A stretch of 64,000 nt of DNA from Microvirga massiliensis (GTDB taxonomy: Bacteria; Pseudomonadota; Alphaproteobacteria; Rhizobiales; Beijerinckiaceae). The stretch spans positions 618,454-682,453 of the forward strand of contig NZ_LN811352.1 of the NCBI RefSeq assembly GCF_001006805.1. The letters run 5' to 3'. Both the position numbers and the translations under genes were made by a program. This document shows, one piece after another, positions 34,306 through 44,370 of this stretch (position 1 is its first letter; the number at the start of each line of letters is the position of its first letter). The notes under the pieces are model-generated. The model searched no databases. It worked only from the letters and a program-made list of their open reading frames with translations, and was not told the DNA's origin.

Positions 34306-36147
34306 ATGGATATCCTCCCTCTCGCTTCCGAGTTCCCGACACCCTCCCGCGAGGATTGGCTGAAGCTCGTCTCGGGGGTGCTCAAGGGAGCGGAGTTCGA
34401 GCGCAAGCTCGTATCCCGCACCTATGACGGCTTCGAGATCCAGCCTCTCTATGAGAAGGCCGAAGGCGGGAAGGTCGCGGGCCGGGCTTCGCACGGCGTC
34501 TGGCGGGTGATGCAGCGGGTCGAGCATCCCGACCCCAGTCAGGCATCCGAGCAGGCGCGAGCGGATCTGGAAGGGGGCGCGGCCGGGCTGATCCTGTCGC
34601 TCGCCGGTTCGCTGGGGGGGCGCGGCTTCGGCGTCCAGGGCAGCCTCGCCGCTGCGCTCGACGGCGTGATGCTCGACCTGATCCGTCTTTCCGTTGAAAC
34701 GGCGCCATTCGCGGGAAAGGCAGCAGCCGATGAGATCGTGCGACTCGCCCGAGAGCGCGGGCTGGCCTGCGAGGCGCTTTCGGTCGATTTTGGCCTCGAT
34801 CCGATCGGCGACATGGCCCGGACGGGCCGGCTTCCACTTCCCTGGGAAGAGCTCGCTCGAGACTGTGCCGGGACCGTTGCGTTCCTTCGGGATGCGGGCT
34901 TCCGCTCCGGGCTCCTGCGCATCGACACCCGGCCGTATCACGAAGCCGGAGCGAGTGAGGTCCAGGAACTCGCAGCTGCTCTCGCGACGGGCGTCGCCTA
35001 TCTGCGTGCGCTCGAGGCGAGTGGCATCCCGTTCGTCGATGCGCAGGCTTCGCTATCCTTCCTGGCGGTCGCGGATGCCGACCAGTTCCTCACGATCGCC
35101 AAGCTGAGAGCCCTCCGTCAGCTCTGGGCCCGCATCGAAGATGAATGCGGTCTTACGCCTGCACCCATCCATCTGCAGGTCGAGACGGCCTGGCGCATGC
35201 TCACGCGGCGCGACCCGTGGGTGAACCTGTTGCGGGGAACGATCGCGGCGTTCTCGGCGGCGGTCGGGGGCGCGGACGACATCAATGTTCTGCCCTTCAC
35301 TGCGGCTCTCGGCCTTGCCGATCCCTTTGCGCGGCGGATCGCACGCAACACGCAGCTCGTCCTGGCTGATGAAGCCAATCTGTGGAGGGTCGCCGACCCC
35401 GCAGCCGGGTCGGGCGCCTTCGAGGCGCTGACCGATGACCTGTGCTCCGGAGCCTGGACCCTGTTCCGGGAGATCGAGGCGTCCGGCGGAATCGTGGCAA
35501 GTCTCCAGGCCGGGCGCATTCAGGAGGCGATCGCAGGCGTGCGCAGCAAGCGCAACCGAGCGGTCGCATCGCGCCGCGATCCTCTCACGGGCACGAGCGA
35601 GTTTCCGAACATCCACGAGACGCCGGTCGCAGTCCTGGCGCCCTCACCGGCTCTCCGCCCCGACCCGGCGCCCGACTTTCCGGCATTGCCGTCCCGCCGG
35701 ACTGCCGAGCCTTTCGAGCACTTGCGAGACCGCTCGGATGACGCCCTGGCCCGGGCGGGTCGCCGGCCCAGGGTCTTCCTCGCCAATCTCGGGCCGGTTG
35801 CAGCCTTCACGGCCCGGGCGACCTTCGCCAAGAACCTGTTCGAGGCCGGTGGGATCGAGGCCATCCCGAACGACGGCTTCCCGGACCATGGGGCAATGGC
35901 CGCAGCTTTCCGGTACAGCGGAGCGCCCCTCGCCTGTCTCTGCTCGTCCGACGAGATCTACGAGTCGGATGCCGAAGCGGCGGCGCGAGCGCTGCATGCC
36001 GCCCACCCCGGAGCAACCCTGTATCTCGCGGGACGCCCTGGGCCGCATGAGGCGGCCCTTCGGGATGCCGGCATCTCCGGGTTCGTGTTCGCGGGCTGCG
36101 ACGCCCTCGGCGTGCTCGACGCGGCGCTCTCTCAGGCGGAGGCGTGA
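34306..36147 (+). CDS. mutA: Methylmalonyl-CoA mutase small subunit
   Basis: A 613-residue protein. It has the mutase TIM-barrel region ([60 protein letters not shown]) and a C-terminal B12-domain fold from RVFLANLGPVAAFTARATFA. The DxHxxG cobalamin-ligand motif is absent, as expected for the non-catalytic small subunit. With the large subunit it interconverts methylmalonyl-CoA and succinyl-CoA in propionyl-CoA metabolism or the ethylmalonyl-CoA pathway. The ATG at 34306 is preferred because the upstream extension is non-homologous in composition. It overlaps no neighbour and precedes a small secreted-protein gene. Confidence 0.88.
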   Translation: MDILPLASEFPTPSREDWLKLVSGVLKGAEFERKLVSRTYDGFEIQPLYEKAEGGKVAGRASHGVWRVMQRVEHPDPSQASEQARADLEGGAAGLILSLAGSLGGRGFGVQGSLAAALDGVMLDLIRLSVETAPFAGKAAADEIVRLARERGLACEALSVDFGLDPIGDMARTGRLPLPWEELARDCAGTVAFLRDAGFRSGLLRIDTRPYHEAGASEVQELAAALATGVAYLRALEASGIPFVDAQASLSFLAVADADQFLTIAKLRALRQLWARIEDECGLTPAPIHLQVETAWRMLTRRDPWVNLLRGTIAAFSAAVGGADDINVLPFTAALGLADPFARRIARNTQLVLADEANLWRVADPAAGSGAFEALTDDLCSGAWTLFREIEASGGIVASLQAGRIQEAIAGVRSKRNRAVASRRDPLTGTSEFPNIHETPVAVLAPSPALRPDPAPDFPALPSRRTAEPFEHLRDRSDDALARAGRRPRVFLANLGPVAAFTARATFAKNLFEAGGIEAIPNDGFPDHGAMAAAFRYSGAPLACLCSSDEIYESDAEAAARALHAAHPGATLYLAGRPGPHEAALRDAGISGFVFAGCDALGVLDAALSQAEA

Positions 36148-36212
36148 TCGCCGGAACCCGCGAAACGAGGGAACCGTTTGGTCCAGGTAAGCTCGCGCTT
36201 CCTGGAGGTTTT

Positions 36213-36590
36213 ATGCCGTCTGTCTGCGCCTGGGCCCTGTTGCTCGCCCTCGTCTGCCTGTTCACCGCGTTTCCTGCAGGCGCCCGCAGCCAGCCACTCG
36301 ACGGAGCCTGGACGGTCGACGTTCGCACGCACCGGGGGCCCTGCGATCCGTGGTACCGCTACCCGGTCGTGCTGTCCCGCGGTCAGGTGAGATTCAGGAA
36401 CATGTTCGGAGAGACCTCGGCACAGGTGGTCGGGCTGATCCGGCCGAGAGGTCGGATCGAGGCGCAGTTCGGACAGGGGCCGGATCGCGTCAGGGTGACC
36501 GGGCGCCTTCGGGCGAACGCCGGCAGCGGCACCTGGACCGCCCCCGGACGCGGCTGCTCGGGGCGATGGATGGCGGAGCGCCGGGGCTGA
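36213..36590 (+). CDS. Small secreted protein of unknown function
   Basis: A 125-residue protein with GGAGG upstream of the ATG at 36213. A signal peptide (CAWALLLALVCLFTAFPAGA) is followed by a compact beta-rich domain: LDGAWTVDVRTHRGPCDPWY, RGRIEAQFGQGP and AGSGTWTAPGRGCSGRWMAE. Two cysteines could form a disulfide. Similar small periplasmic proteins occur widely in Hyphomicrobiales, but I know no function. It lies between the two methylmalonyl-CoA mutase genes on the same strand, an odd place for a secreted protein. Confidence 0.72.
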   Translation: MPSVCAWALLLALVCLFTAFPAGARSQPLDGAWTVDVRTHRGPCDPWYRYPVVLSRGQVRFRNMFGETSAQVVGLIRPRGRIEAQFGQGPDRVRVTGRLRANAGSGTWTAPGRGCSGRWMAERRG

Positions 36591-36681
36591 ATCCGGCTTG
36601 GCGATTCCGCGGATAGCCTGATCGACATGCAGACCATAGAATGAGAAATCGGCAAATTCGCTTCGACGCCCGTCAGAGACC

Positions 36682-38859
<2,178 letters not shown>

Positions 38860-38901
38860 CGCGCCGAGTTCGTCAAAGGAGAGATAATTCCGACGGTGCT
38901 C

Positions 38902-38960
38902 GCACATCACCTCTCCCCCGGAGGGAGAGGTCGGACGCGAAGCGTCCGGGTGAGGGGGGC
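38902..38960 (+). repeat. Palindromic repeat, left copy flanking the DUF559 gene
   Basis: Contains two nested hairpins: CCTCTCCC/GGGAGAGG and CGGACGC/GCGTCCG. Its outer 16 bases (38902-38917) are a perfect inverted match to 39432-39447. Its inner end (38947-38958) is a perfect inverted match to 39393-39404. Confidence 0.85.
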
Positions 38961-38995
38961 AGCGTCAACCTTTCAAGCACTGCGAAAACAACGTC

Positions 38996-39346
38996 TCAAA
39001 TCGACCAATCCAATCCCAGTTTCTCCGCAATCCTCACCACCACCGAATCCTCCTGCGTGAGCACTTCGTTGTTCCAGAACCGCAGCACGGAATAACCCCG
39101 CTGCGCCAACCACGCATCACGCCGTGCATCCCTGGCGCTTTCCGCGTGTTGACCGCCGTCGACTTCGATCACCAGCATCGCCTCGAAGGAGATGAAGTCG
39201 AGGATGTAAGGGCCGAGTGGTGCCTGGCGTCGAAACTTCCAGCCTGCGAAGCGTCTTCCGCGTAGCAGGCGCCACATCCGCTTTTCGGCATCAGTGCCGT
39301 CGTGCCGCATCGCACGCGCAAAGCAGCGCATGCGGTCTTCGGTCAT
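38996..39346 (-). CDS. DUF559 endonuclease-like protein
   Basis: A 116-residue protein with the full DUF559 pattern: ARAMRHDGTDAEKRMWRLLR, GWKFRRQAPLGPYILDFISF, then LVIEVDGGQHAESARDARRD and VLRFWNNEVL. The D...ExDG spacing is the PD-(D/E)XK nuclease core shared with Vsr-like repair nucleases; activity of DUF559 proteins is not established. The gene is on the strand opposite to its neighbours. It is bracketed by inverted copies of a palindromic repeat, which suggests it entered between mutB and the following genes as a cassette. Confidence 0.85.
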   Translation of the reverse strand: MTEDRMRCFARAMRHDGTDAEKRMWRLLRGRRFAGWKFRRQAPLGPYILDFISFEAMLVIEVDGGQHAESARDARRDAWLAQRGYSVLRFWNNEVLTQEDSVVVRIAEKLGLDWSI

Positions 39347-39390
39347 GCGCGAGAGATCCAGACAGGTGCTTGCATTTCAGGCGTTAGTGC

Positions 39391-39447
39391 TTCCCCCTCA
39401 CCCGCCCCTTCGGGGCGACCGCTCCCTCCAGGGGAGAGGTGATGTGC
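39391..39447 (-). repeat. Palindromic repeat, right copy flanking the DUF559 gene
   Basis: Inverted relative to the left copy. It contains the hairpin CGCCCC/GGGGCG and ends in the 16-base terminal match. Its last bases reach within 4 bases of the stop codon of the following alpha/beta hydrolase gene. Confidence 0.85.
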
Positions 39448-39450
39448 ACT

Positions 39451-40461
39451 TCACGCCCGTTCGCGCTCGATCGCCCGCTTCACCACCTGCTGAACTTCCG
39501 GATCCGTCAGAAACACATCGTGGTTGATCAGGCCGCCGCCGAACTCCGACGCATCGGCGACGCGAACACCGAGCTTCTCGAGCCGCTCCCGATCGGCCGC
39601 ACCGGCGCGTACGACTCCCCCAGCGAGCCGGCTCGAGACCGCAAGCGCCCGATCGCGCGTCGAGCTGATCACCGTGATCTTCCTCGCATCCGGGCCGAGG
39701 CGCTCGATGCCGCGCGTGAAGACGTCGATGTCGATGTCGGGCGCGGCGAGCACGATCGCGCCGATCCGCGAGATCGGACCCTCTCCCCGATCGGCGCGCA
39801 GGAGACGAAGCGTTTCCAGGGTCAGCAGGGTGCCCATGCTGTGCGCGACGATATGGACGCGCCCACCGCTCGGCGAGTTTGCCAGCGCGAGAAGGAGATC
39901 CTCCAGGGCATCGCGCGACCACATGGCGCTCTCGCGGTCCCCGACATAGCTGAACGTGGATGCCGCGGACGGCCAGGTGAACAGGGCCGTTGCGCCCCGG
40001 AAGCCGATGGCGTCGGAAAGCACCGCCGCCGACAGGGCTGCCGTCTCGAAGCTTTCCCGGTAGCCATGGATGTAGAGCAGGGTGTCCTGACCGAAGGCGG
40101 CTTCGGCAAAGGCCCGCGCCGCCCCCTCGCCTTCCGCCACATCCCCGACCTCGGTGACGGCCCAGTCGCCGCTGACCACGGATGACACGCGCCCGACGAG
40201 GGATCGGTCCGGCGGGGTGAGCGTGGCTTTCGCAAACGTGAGGCCCTTGCCGCGCTCCCCGCTGAACCACGGGCTCTGCGGGGGATCTCCGACGGGCCGC
40301 CGGGTCGTCGCGACGAGAAGGGTCGGCCTGCGCGCCAGCGGGCTCCCGGTGGCGCTCCCCAAGGCCCCGGTGAGGCTCTCGCCGCCCCAGCATCCGGCAA
40401 CCGGAACAGCAAGCAGGGAACCGAGCACGGCGCGTCGGGACAGCAAAGGAACGCGGGACAT
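39451..40461 (-). CDS. Alpha/beta hydrolase, lipoprotein or Tat-like signal
   Basis: A 336-residue protein. The N-terminus SRRAVLGSLLAVPVAGCWGG looks like a signal with a lipobox cysteine; the SRR also resembles a weak Tat motif. The hydrolase fold shows the oxyanion strand TLLYIHGYRESFETAAL, the nucleophile elbow in VHIVAHSMGT, and NHDVFLTD supplying the likely histidine. It matches the DUF900-type bacterial hydrolases of unknown substrate. It is probably anchored to the inner or outer membrane on the periplasmic side. It is divergent from the DUF3750 gene. Confidence 0.8.
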   Translation of the reverse strand: MSRVPLLSRRAVLGSLLAVPVAGCWGGESLTGALGSATGSPLARRPTLLVATTRRPVGDPPQSPWFSGERGKGLTFAKATLTPPDRSLVGRVSSVVSGDWAVTEVGDVAEGEGAARAFAEAAFGQDTLLYIHGYRESFETAALSAAVLSDAIGFRGATALFTWPSAASTFSYVGDRESAMWSRDALEDLLLALANSPSGGRVHIVAHSMGTLLTLETLRLLRADRGEGPISRIGAIVLAAPDIDIDVFTRGIERLGPDARKITVISSTRDRALAVSSRLAGGVVRAGAADRERLEKLGVRVADASEFGGGLINHDVFLTDPEVQQVVKRAIERERA

Positions 40462-40627
40462 GGGGAACTTGGGAATCCGTGATGAAAAGGGGCTGCTGTC
40501 TCGTGGCCGATGATGGCACCGGCAAGGCGATGCGAGCCGAGATGCGCCTCAACCGTAAAGGGATCGTTACGGGCCGCGGCACTGGAACCGCTTGATGCCG
40601 GCCAAGCCGAGGAACACCTTATGCGTG

Positions 40628-41377
40628 ATGATCCTCCTGTTGCGCGTGCTTCTCCTCGTCTTGGTCCTGTTCATCGTCCCCCTCGCAGCCCACGCCCTGT
40701 GGTGGGCGGCCCGCGACGATCTCGCGCCGAGTTGGCGGGCGGCGGACTGGTCGAGCGCGAAGCTTCTTCCCGAAGCATCTGCCGAGCCGCGGGCCATCGT
40801 CGCGATCTATGCTGCGCGGGTCGGGCGCTGGCGCGGAATCTTCGCCCACCATTCCTGGATCGTCGTGAAGGAAGCCGGCGCCGCCCGCTACACCCGGTTC
40901 GACAAGGTCGGCTGGGGGAGCCCCGTGCGCACGAATGGCTGGGTGCCCGACGGCCGCTGGTTCGGCAATGCGCCGCAGCCGATCCTCCTCCTGCAGGGCG
41001 AGGAGGCCGCCCGGCTGATTCCGAAAATCCGCGCGGCGGTCGCGTCCTACCCGTTCCGGAACGGGGGCGAGTATCGCGCTTGGCCCGGACCGAACTCGAA
41101 TACCTTCGTCGCGCATGTCATGCGCGAAGTGCCGGAACTCGACGCACCCCTGCCCCCCACCGCCCTCGGAAAAGACTGGCTCGCATCCTGGATCGGCTGG
41201 ACGCCGAGCCACACCGGAATCCAGGTTTCCGCGGGCGGTTTCTTCGGCCTGTCCGTCGGATGGGTCGAAGGGATCGAGGTCAACTTCCTGGGATTGGTCG
41301 CGGGCGTCGATCTCCGTCGCCCGGCTCTGAAAATTCCGGCTTGGGGCCGCGTCGGCGTGGAATCCGTCACCTGGTAG
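40628..41377 (+). CDS. DUF3750 domain-containing protein
   Basis: A 249-residue protein when started at the ATG at 40628, directly before a membrane/signal segment (ILLLRVLLLVLVLFIVPLAA); upstream ATG 40595 is possible. Conserved DUF3750 blocks include GIFAHHSWIVVKEAGAARYT, PYPFRNGGEY-like SYPFRNGGEYRAWPGPNSNT and GWTPSHTGIQVSAGGFFGLS. The HHSW and PGPNSNTF elements could be catalytic, recalling transglutaminase-like or NlpC-like layouts, but this is speculation. Function is unknown. meaB follows after about 60 bases. Confidence 0.85.
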   Translation: MILLLRVLLLVLVLFIVPLAAHALWWAARDDLAPSWRAADWSSAKLLPEASAEPRAIVAIYAARVGRWRGIFAHHSWIVVKEAGAARYTRFDKVGWGSPVRTNGWVPDGRWFGNAPQPILLLQGEEAARLIPKIRAAVASYPFRNGGEYRAWPGPNSNTFVAHVMREVPELDAPLPPTALGKDWLASWIGWTPSHTGIQVSAGGFFGLSVGWVEGIEVNFLGLVAGVDLRRPALKIPAWGRVGVESVTW

Positions 41378-41436
41378 AGCGCTCCGTTCCACAGCCCGTC
41401 TCGTCTTCGGCGCGCTTCGGCACTAAAGGGGAGCGC

Positions 41437-42432
41437 ATGAGCGCTCCCAAGTCGACGACGCGTACCGAAATCACGCCCGATGCCGTCAGAAGCGGTCATC
41501 GCGCGGCCCTCGCCCGGGCGATCACGCTGATCGAATCGCGCAAGCCGGAGCATCGCGAGGCGGCACGGCGCCTCCTTCACGAGCTGATGCCGTCCACCGG
41601 CAAGGCGATCCGCGTCGGAATCACCGGCGTGCCGGGCGTGGGCAAGTCGACGACGATCGACAGCCTCGGTTCGCTCCTGACGAGCCGCGGGCATCGCGTC
41701 GCTGTGTTGGCCGTTGATCCGAGTTCCACGCGCACGGGCGGCGCCATCCTCGGCGATAAGACCCGCATGGCGCGCCTCGCGGCCGATCCGAACGCTTTCG
41801 TCCGCCCCTCACCGTCCTCCGGCACGCTCGGCGGCGTCGCCGCGAAGACCCGCGAGGCGATGCTGCTCTGTGAGGCCGCCGGGTTCGACGTGATTCTCGT
41901 CGAAACGGTCGGCGTCGGGCAGTCGGAGACGGCGGTCGCGGATCTGACGGATTTCTTTCTCGTTCTGATGCTTCCCGGCGCTGGAGACGAACTCCAGGGC
42001 ATCAAGAAGGGGATTCTCGAACTCGCGGACATGATCGCCGTGAACAAGGCCGATGATTCCGGCAACCGGGCGAGCGCCGCGGCCGCCGAATATCGCGCCG
42101 CCTTCCACATCCTCGCGCCGCAATCCGCAACCTGGACCCCGCCGGTGATCACCATATCGGGCCTCACCAGCCAGGGCCTGCCCGAGCTCTGGGAGAAGGT
42201 CGAGGACCATCGGAGGCGGCTCGAAGCAACCAGCGAGCTCAGGGCGAAGCGCCAGCAGCAGGACCTGCGCTGGATGTGGGCGCTGATCGACGAACGCATG
42301 CGCGAGCGCCTGACGAGCAACGCCGCGGTGCGTGACCGCGTGCCCCAGATCGAGCGCGAGGTCGCGGCCGGTGCACTCTCTCCCATGGCCGGGGCCGACA
42401 CGATCCTGCGGACGCTCGGAATGGACGCGTGA
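41437..42432 (+). CDS. meaB: MeaB, methylmalonyl-CoA mutase-associated GTPase
   Basis: A 331-residue G3E-family GTPase. The P-loop GVPGVGKST is at about residues 64-72. AVDPSSTRTGGAILGDKTRM, the switch-like VETVGVGQSETAVADLTD and the base-recognising VNKADD follow. The C-terminal dimerisation arm is present. MeaB gates cofactor loading and protects methylmalonyl-CoA mutase from inactivation. AGGGGAG precedes the ATG. It sits downstream of the mutase genes but separated from them. Its stop overlaps the GTG of the pyroglutamyl peptidase gene. Confidence 0.94.
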   Translation: MSAPKSTTRTEITPDAVRSGHRAALARAITLIESRKPEHREAARRLLHELMPSTGKAIRVGITGVPGVGKSTTIDSLGSLLTSRGHRVAVLAVDPSSTRTGGAILGDKTRMARLAADPNAFVRPSPSSGTLGGVAAKTREAMLLCEAAGFDVILVETVGVGQSETAVADLTDFFLVLMLPGAGDELQGIKKGILELADMIAVNKADDSGNRASAAAAEYRAAFHILAPQSATWTPPVITISGLTSQGLPELWEKVEDHRRRLEATSELRAKRQQQDLRWMWALIDERMRERLTSNAAVRDRVPQIEREVAAGALSPMAGADTILRTLGMDA

Positions 42433-43088
42433 CGACACGCTTGCTCGTCACGGGCTTCGGCCCGTTCCCCCGGATGCCGCGCAATCCCACCAGCCGATTG
42501 GCCGTCGCCGTCGCGCGATCGCCGCGATGGAAGCACCTGCGGATTCGCGCCGCCGCGCTCGTCCTGCCGACGACCTATGCGGCCATCGAGACAATCCTGC
42601 TGCCGCGGCTCCGGGAGGAGCGACCCGATGCGGTGCTCATGCTCGGGGTCGCCGGACGGGCGCGCTGGATTCGGGTGGAGACCTGCGGGAGAAATCAGGC
42701 GGCGAGCCTCACGCCGGATGCGGCCGGAGGAAGCGCGCAAGGCGCCCCCGGCACGATGCCTGCCCGCGTGCGAAGGACCCGGGCGCGTCCCGTCGCGGCG
42801 CTCGCGACCCTTCGCCGGAAGGGATGGCGTGTCCGGCTCTCGAGCCACGCCGGACGATACATCTGCAACGCCTCCTATTACGCGGCCCTGCAGGAGGACT
42901 GCCCGATCCTGTTTATTCATGTGCCGCGCCCGGGCCGCGGTCTCCGGGATCGTGGGATGACCCGGGTGCGCGACTGGCATGATCTCCTGGCCGAAGCGCT
43001 CGCCGAGATCGCGCTCGAGCTCGCACGCCAGGGCCGGCAGCAGCGGGCACTGCAACGGCGAACACCCGCGCATCGCTCTGCAGTGTGA
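42429..43088 (+). CDS. pcp: Pyroglutamyl-peptidase I family cysteine peptidase
   Basis: A 219-residue C15 peptidase. LLVTGFGPFPRMPRNPTSRL is the diagnostic N-terminus. The catalytic triad can be read as E84 (WIRVETCGRNQA), C146 (GRYICNASYYAAL) and H164 (ILFIHVPRPG). It removes N-terminal pyroglutamate from peptides in the cytoplasm. The GTG start overlaps the meaB stop (GTGA), so it is translationally coupled. The C-terminal 25 residues are Arg/Gln rich and beyond the usual family end. Confidence 0.85.
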   Translation: MTTRLLVTGFGPFPRMPRNPTSRLAVAVARSPRWKHLRIRAAALVLPTTYAAIETILLPRLREERPDAVLMLGVAGRARWIRVETCGRNQAASLTPDAAGGSAQGAPGTMPARVRRTRARPVAALATLRRKGWRVRLSSHAGRYICNASYYAALQEDCPILFIHVPRPGRGLRDRGMTRVRDWHDLLAEALAEIALELARQGRQQRALQRRTPAHRSAV

Positions 43089-43167
43089 GACGGCAGGTCG
43101 AGCCACCGGAGCCCATTGCGAATGCGTCGCCGCGGCATTTAACTGGCTCGGCTGGGAGGATCAGGCC

Positions 43168-43995
43168 GTGAAGACTCCTGACTACGAGACGGAATACAAC
43201 AACCGCGCGCGGGTGCCCGAACACCCGGCCATCATTGAAGGCTGGCGCGCCGATGCCGCTGCCTACCGCGCCCAATCTGGCTCGCGTCTCAGGATGATCC
43301 CCTATGGAGCGAGCGAACGGCAGGCCATCGATCTGTTCGCGCCGACGGAGCCCCGCAGCGCCGCGACGGTGCTTTTCATCCACGGGGGCTACTGGCAGGC
43401 GCTCGACCGCTCCTTCTTCAGCCACATGGCCAGAGGCCTCAACGCGCATGGAGTGCCGGTCGCGATCGTTGGTTACGATCTCTGCCCGACCGTGACCGTC
43501 TCGACCATCGTCGATCAGGTGAGGCACGCCTGCGCGTCTCTCGCTTCTCACGGGCCGCTCATCGCTGCAGGCCACTCGGCCGGGGGCCATCTGGCCGCGT
43601 GCCTGTTCGCGACGGACTGGGAGTTGCACGATCAGCGCCCCGGTCTGGTTCGGGCCGGCTACGCTATCTCGGGCTTGTTCGAGCTCGAACCGCTCGTGGA
43701 GACCAGCATCAACAATGCACTGGGCCTGGATCGCGCGGAAGCCAGGAGGTTGAGCCCGGTGCATTGGCCGCTCCCGCTCGGCGGCGCGTTCGATGCGATC
43801 GTCGGCGGCGAGGAGAGTTCCGAATATCTGCGGCAGAGCCGCGCGATCGTGGAGGCCTGGGGCACCAGCGGGGTCCACACGCGCTTCGAGGCGATTCCGG
43901 GTGTCAACCACTTCACCGTGATCGCCGGCCTCGCAGACCCAGCTTCGGAGATGACCCGCCGGGTCGCCACCCTCGCCGGTTGCCACGTCGACTGA
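43168..43995 (+). CDS. Alpha/beta hydrolase, kynurenine formamidase-like
   Basis: A 275-residue protein. The GTG start at 43168 has GGGAGGA seven bases upstream. The oxyanion motif VLFIHGGYWQALDRSFFSHM, the nucleophile in AAGHSAGGHLAA and the late GVNHFTVIAGL fit the HGG-type carboxylesterase/arylformamidase family. No signal peptide. A role in tryptophan degradation is possible, but no kynurenine genes are nearby, so the substrate is unassigned. It is in the same direction as meaB and pcp. Confidence 0.82.
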   Translation: MKTPDYETEYNNRARVPEHPAIIEGWRADAAAYRAQSGSRLRMIPYGASERQAIDLFAPTEPRSAATVLFIHGGYWQALDRSFFSHMARGLNAHGVPVAIVGYDLCPTVTVSTIVDQVRHACASLASHGPLIAAGHSAGGHLAACLFATDWELHDQRPGLVRAGYAISGLFELEPLVETSINNALGLDRAEARRLSPVHWPLPLGGAFDAIVGGEESSEYLRQSRAIVEAWGTSGVHTRFEAIPGVNHFTVIAGLADPASEMTRRVATLAGCHVD

Positions 43996-44055
43996 TCCCG
44001 GTTTGCGACGCCCGCGCGGCGTGCGATAGGTACTCAACGGATATCCGGAGGCGAC

Positions 44056-44292
44056 ATGCAGACCTTCTTCGTCGAGATCAAATGCAAGCTCGGAAAGACC
44101 TACGAGGTCGCGAGCGCCCTCGCCGACCGCGAAATCGCATCGGAGATTTATTCGACGGCTGGCAACTACGACATCCTCGCCAAGTTCCACGTCGACGATG
44201 ATGTTGATATCGGCCACTTCATCGCGGAGCATGTGCAGACGATTCCCGAGATCGCTGACACGCACACGATTATTACGTTCAAAGCATTCTAA
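44056..44292 (+). CDS. Stand-alone Lrp/AsnC ligand-binding (RAM) domain
   Basis: A 78-residue protein consisting only of the alpha/beta RAM domain: FFVEIKCKLGKTYEVASALA, SEIYSTAGNYDILAKFHVDD and IPEIADTHTIITFKAF. The helix-turn-helix found in Lrp/AsnC regulators is missing, and no truncated HTH is visible upstream, so this is a genuine SARP/DM1-type stand-alone form. These domains bind amino acids and can oligomerise with full-length regulators or sense metabolites. It lies behind an alpha/beta hydrolase gene with a GGAGG site. Confidence 0.88.
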   Translation: MQTFFVEIKCKLGKTYEVASALADREIASEIYSTAGNYDILAKFHVDDDVDIGHFIAEHVQTIPEIADTHTIITFKAF

Positions 44293-44370
44293 AGTGCGGT
44301 GAATCTGGTACCGGCTGTCATCCGGCCGCGCATCATGCTCTCGGGACAGCGACACGCGAATGAGATTTTC

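Noticed and set aside
38902-38960. Factor-independent terminator of mutB
   Set aside because: The hairpins are strong but there is no T-run, and the same sequence recurs inverted elsewhere, so it is better described as a dispersed repeat. It may still affect transcript ends.
44056-44292. Truncated Lrp/AsnC regulator (pseudogene)
   Set aside because: No HTH remnant is visible upstream, the start has a good GGAGG site, and stand-alone RAM domains of this length are a known family.
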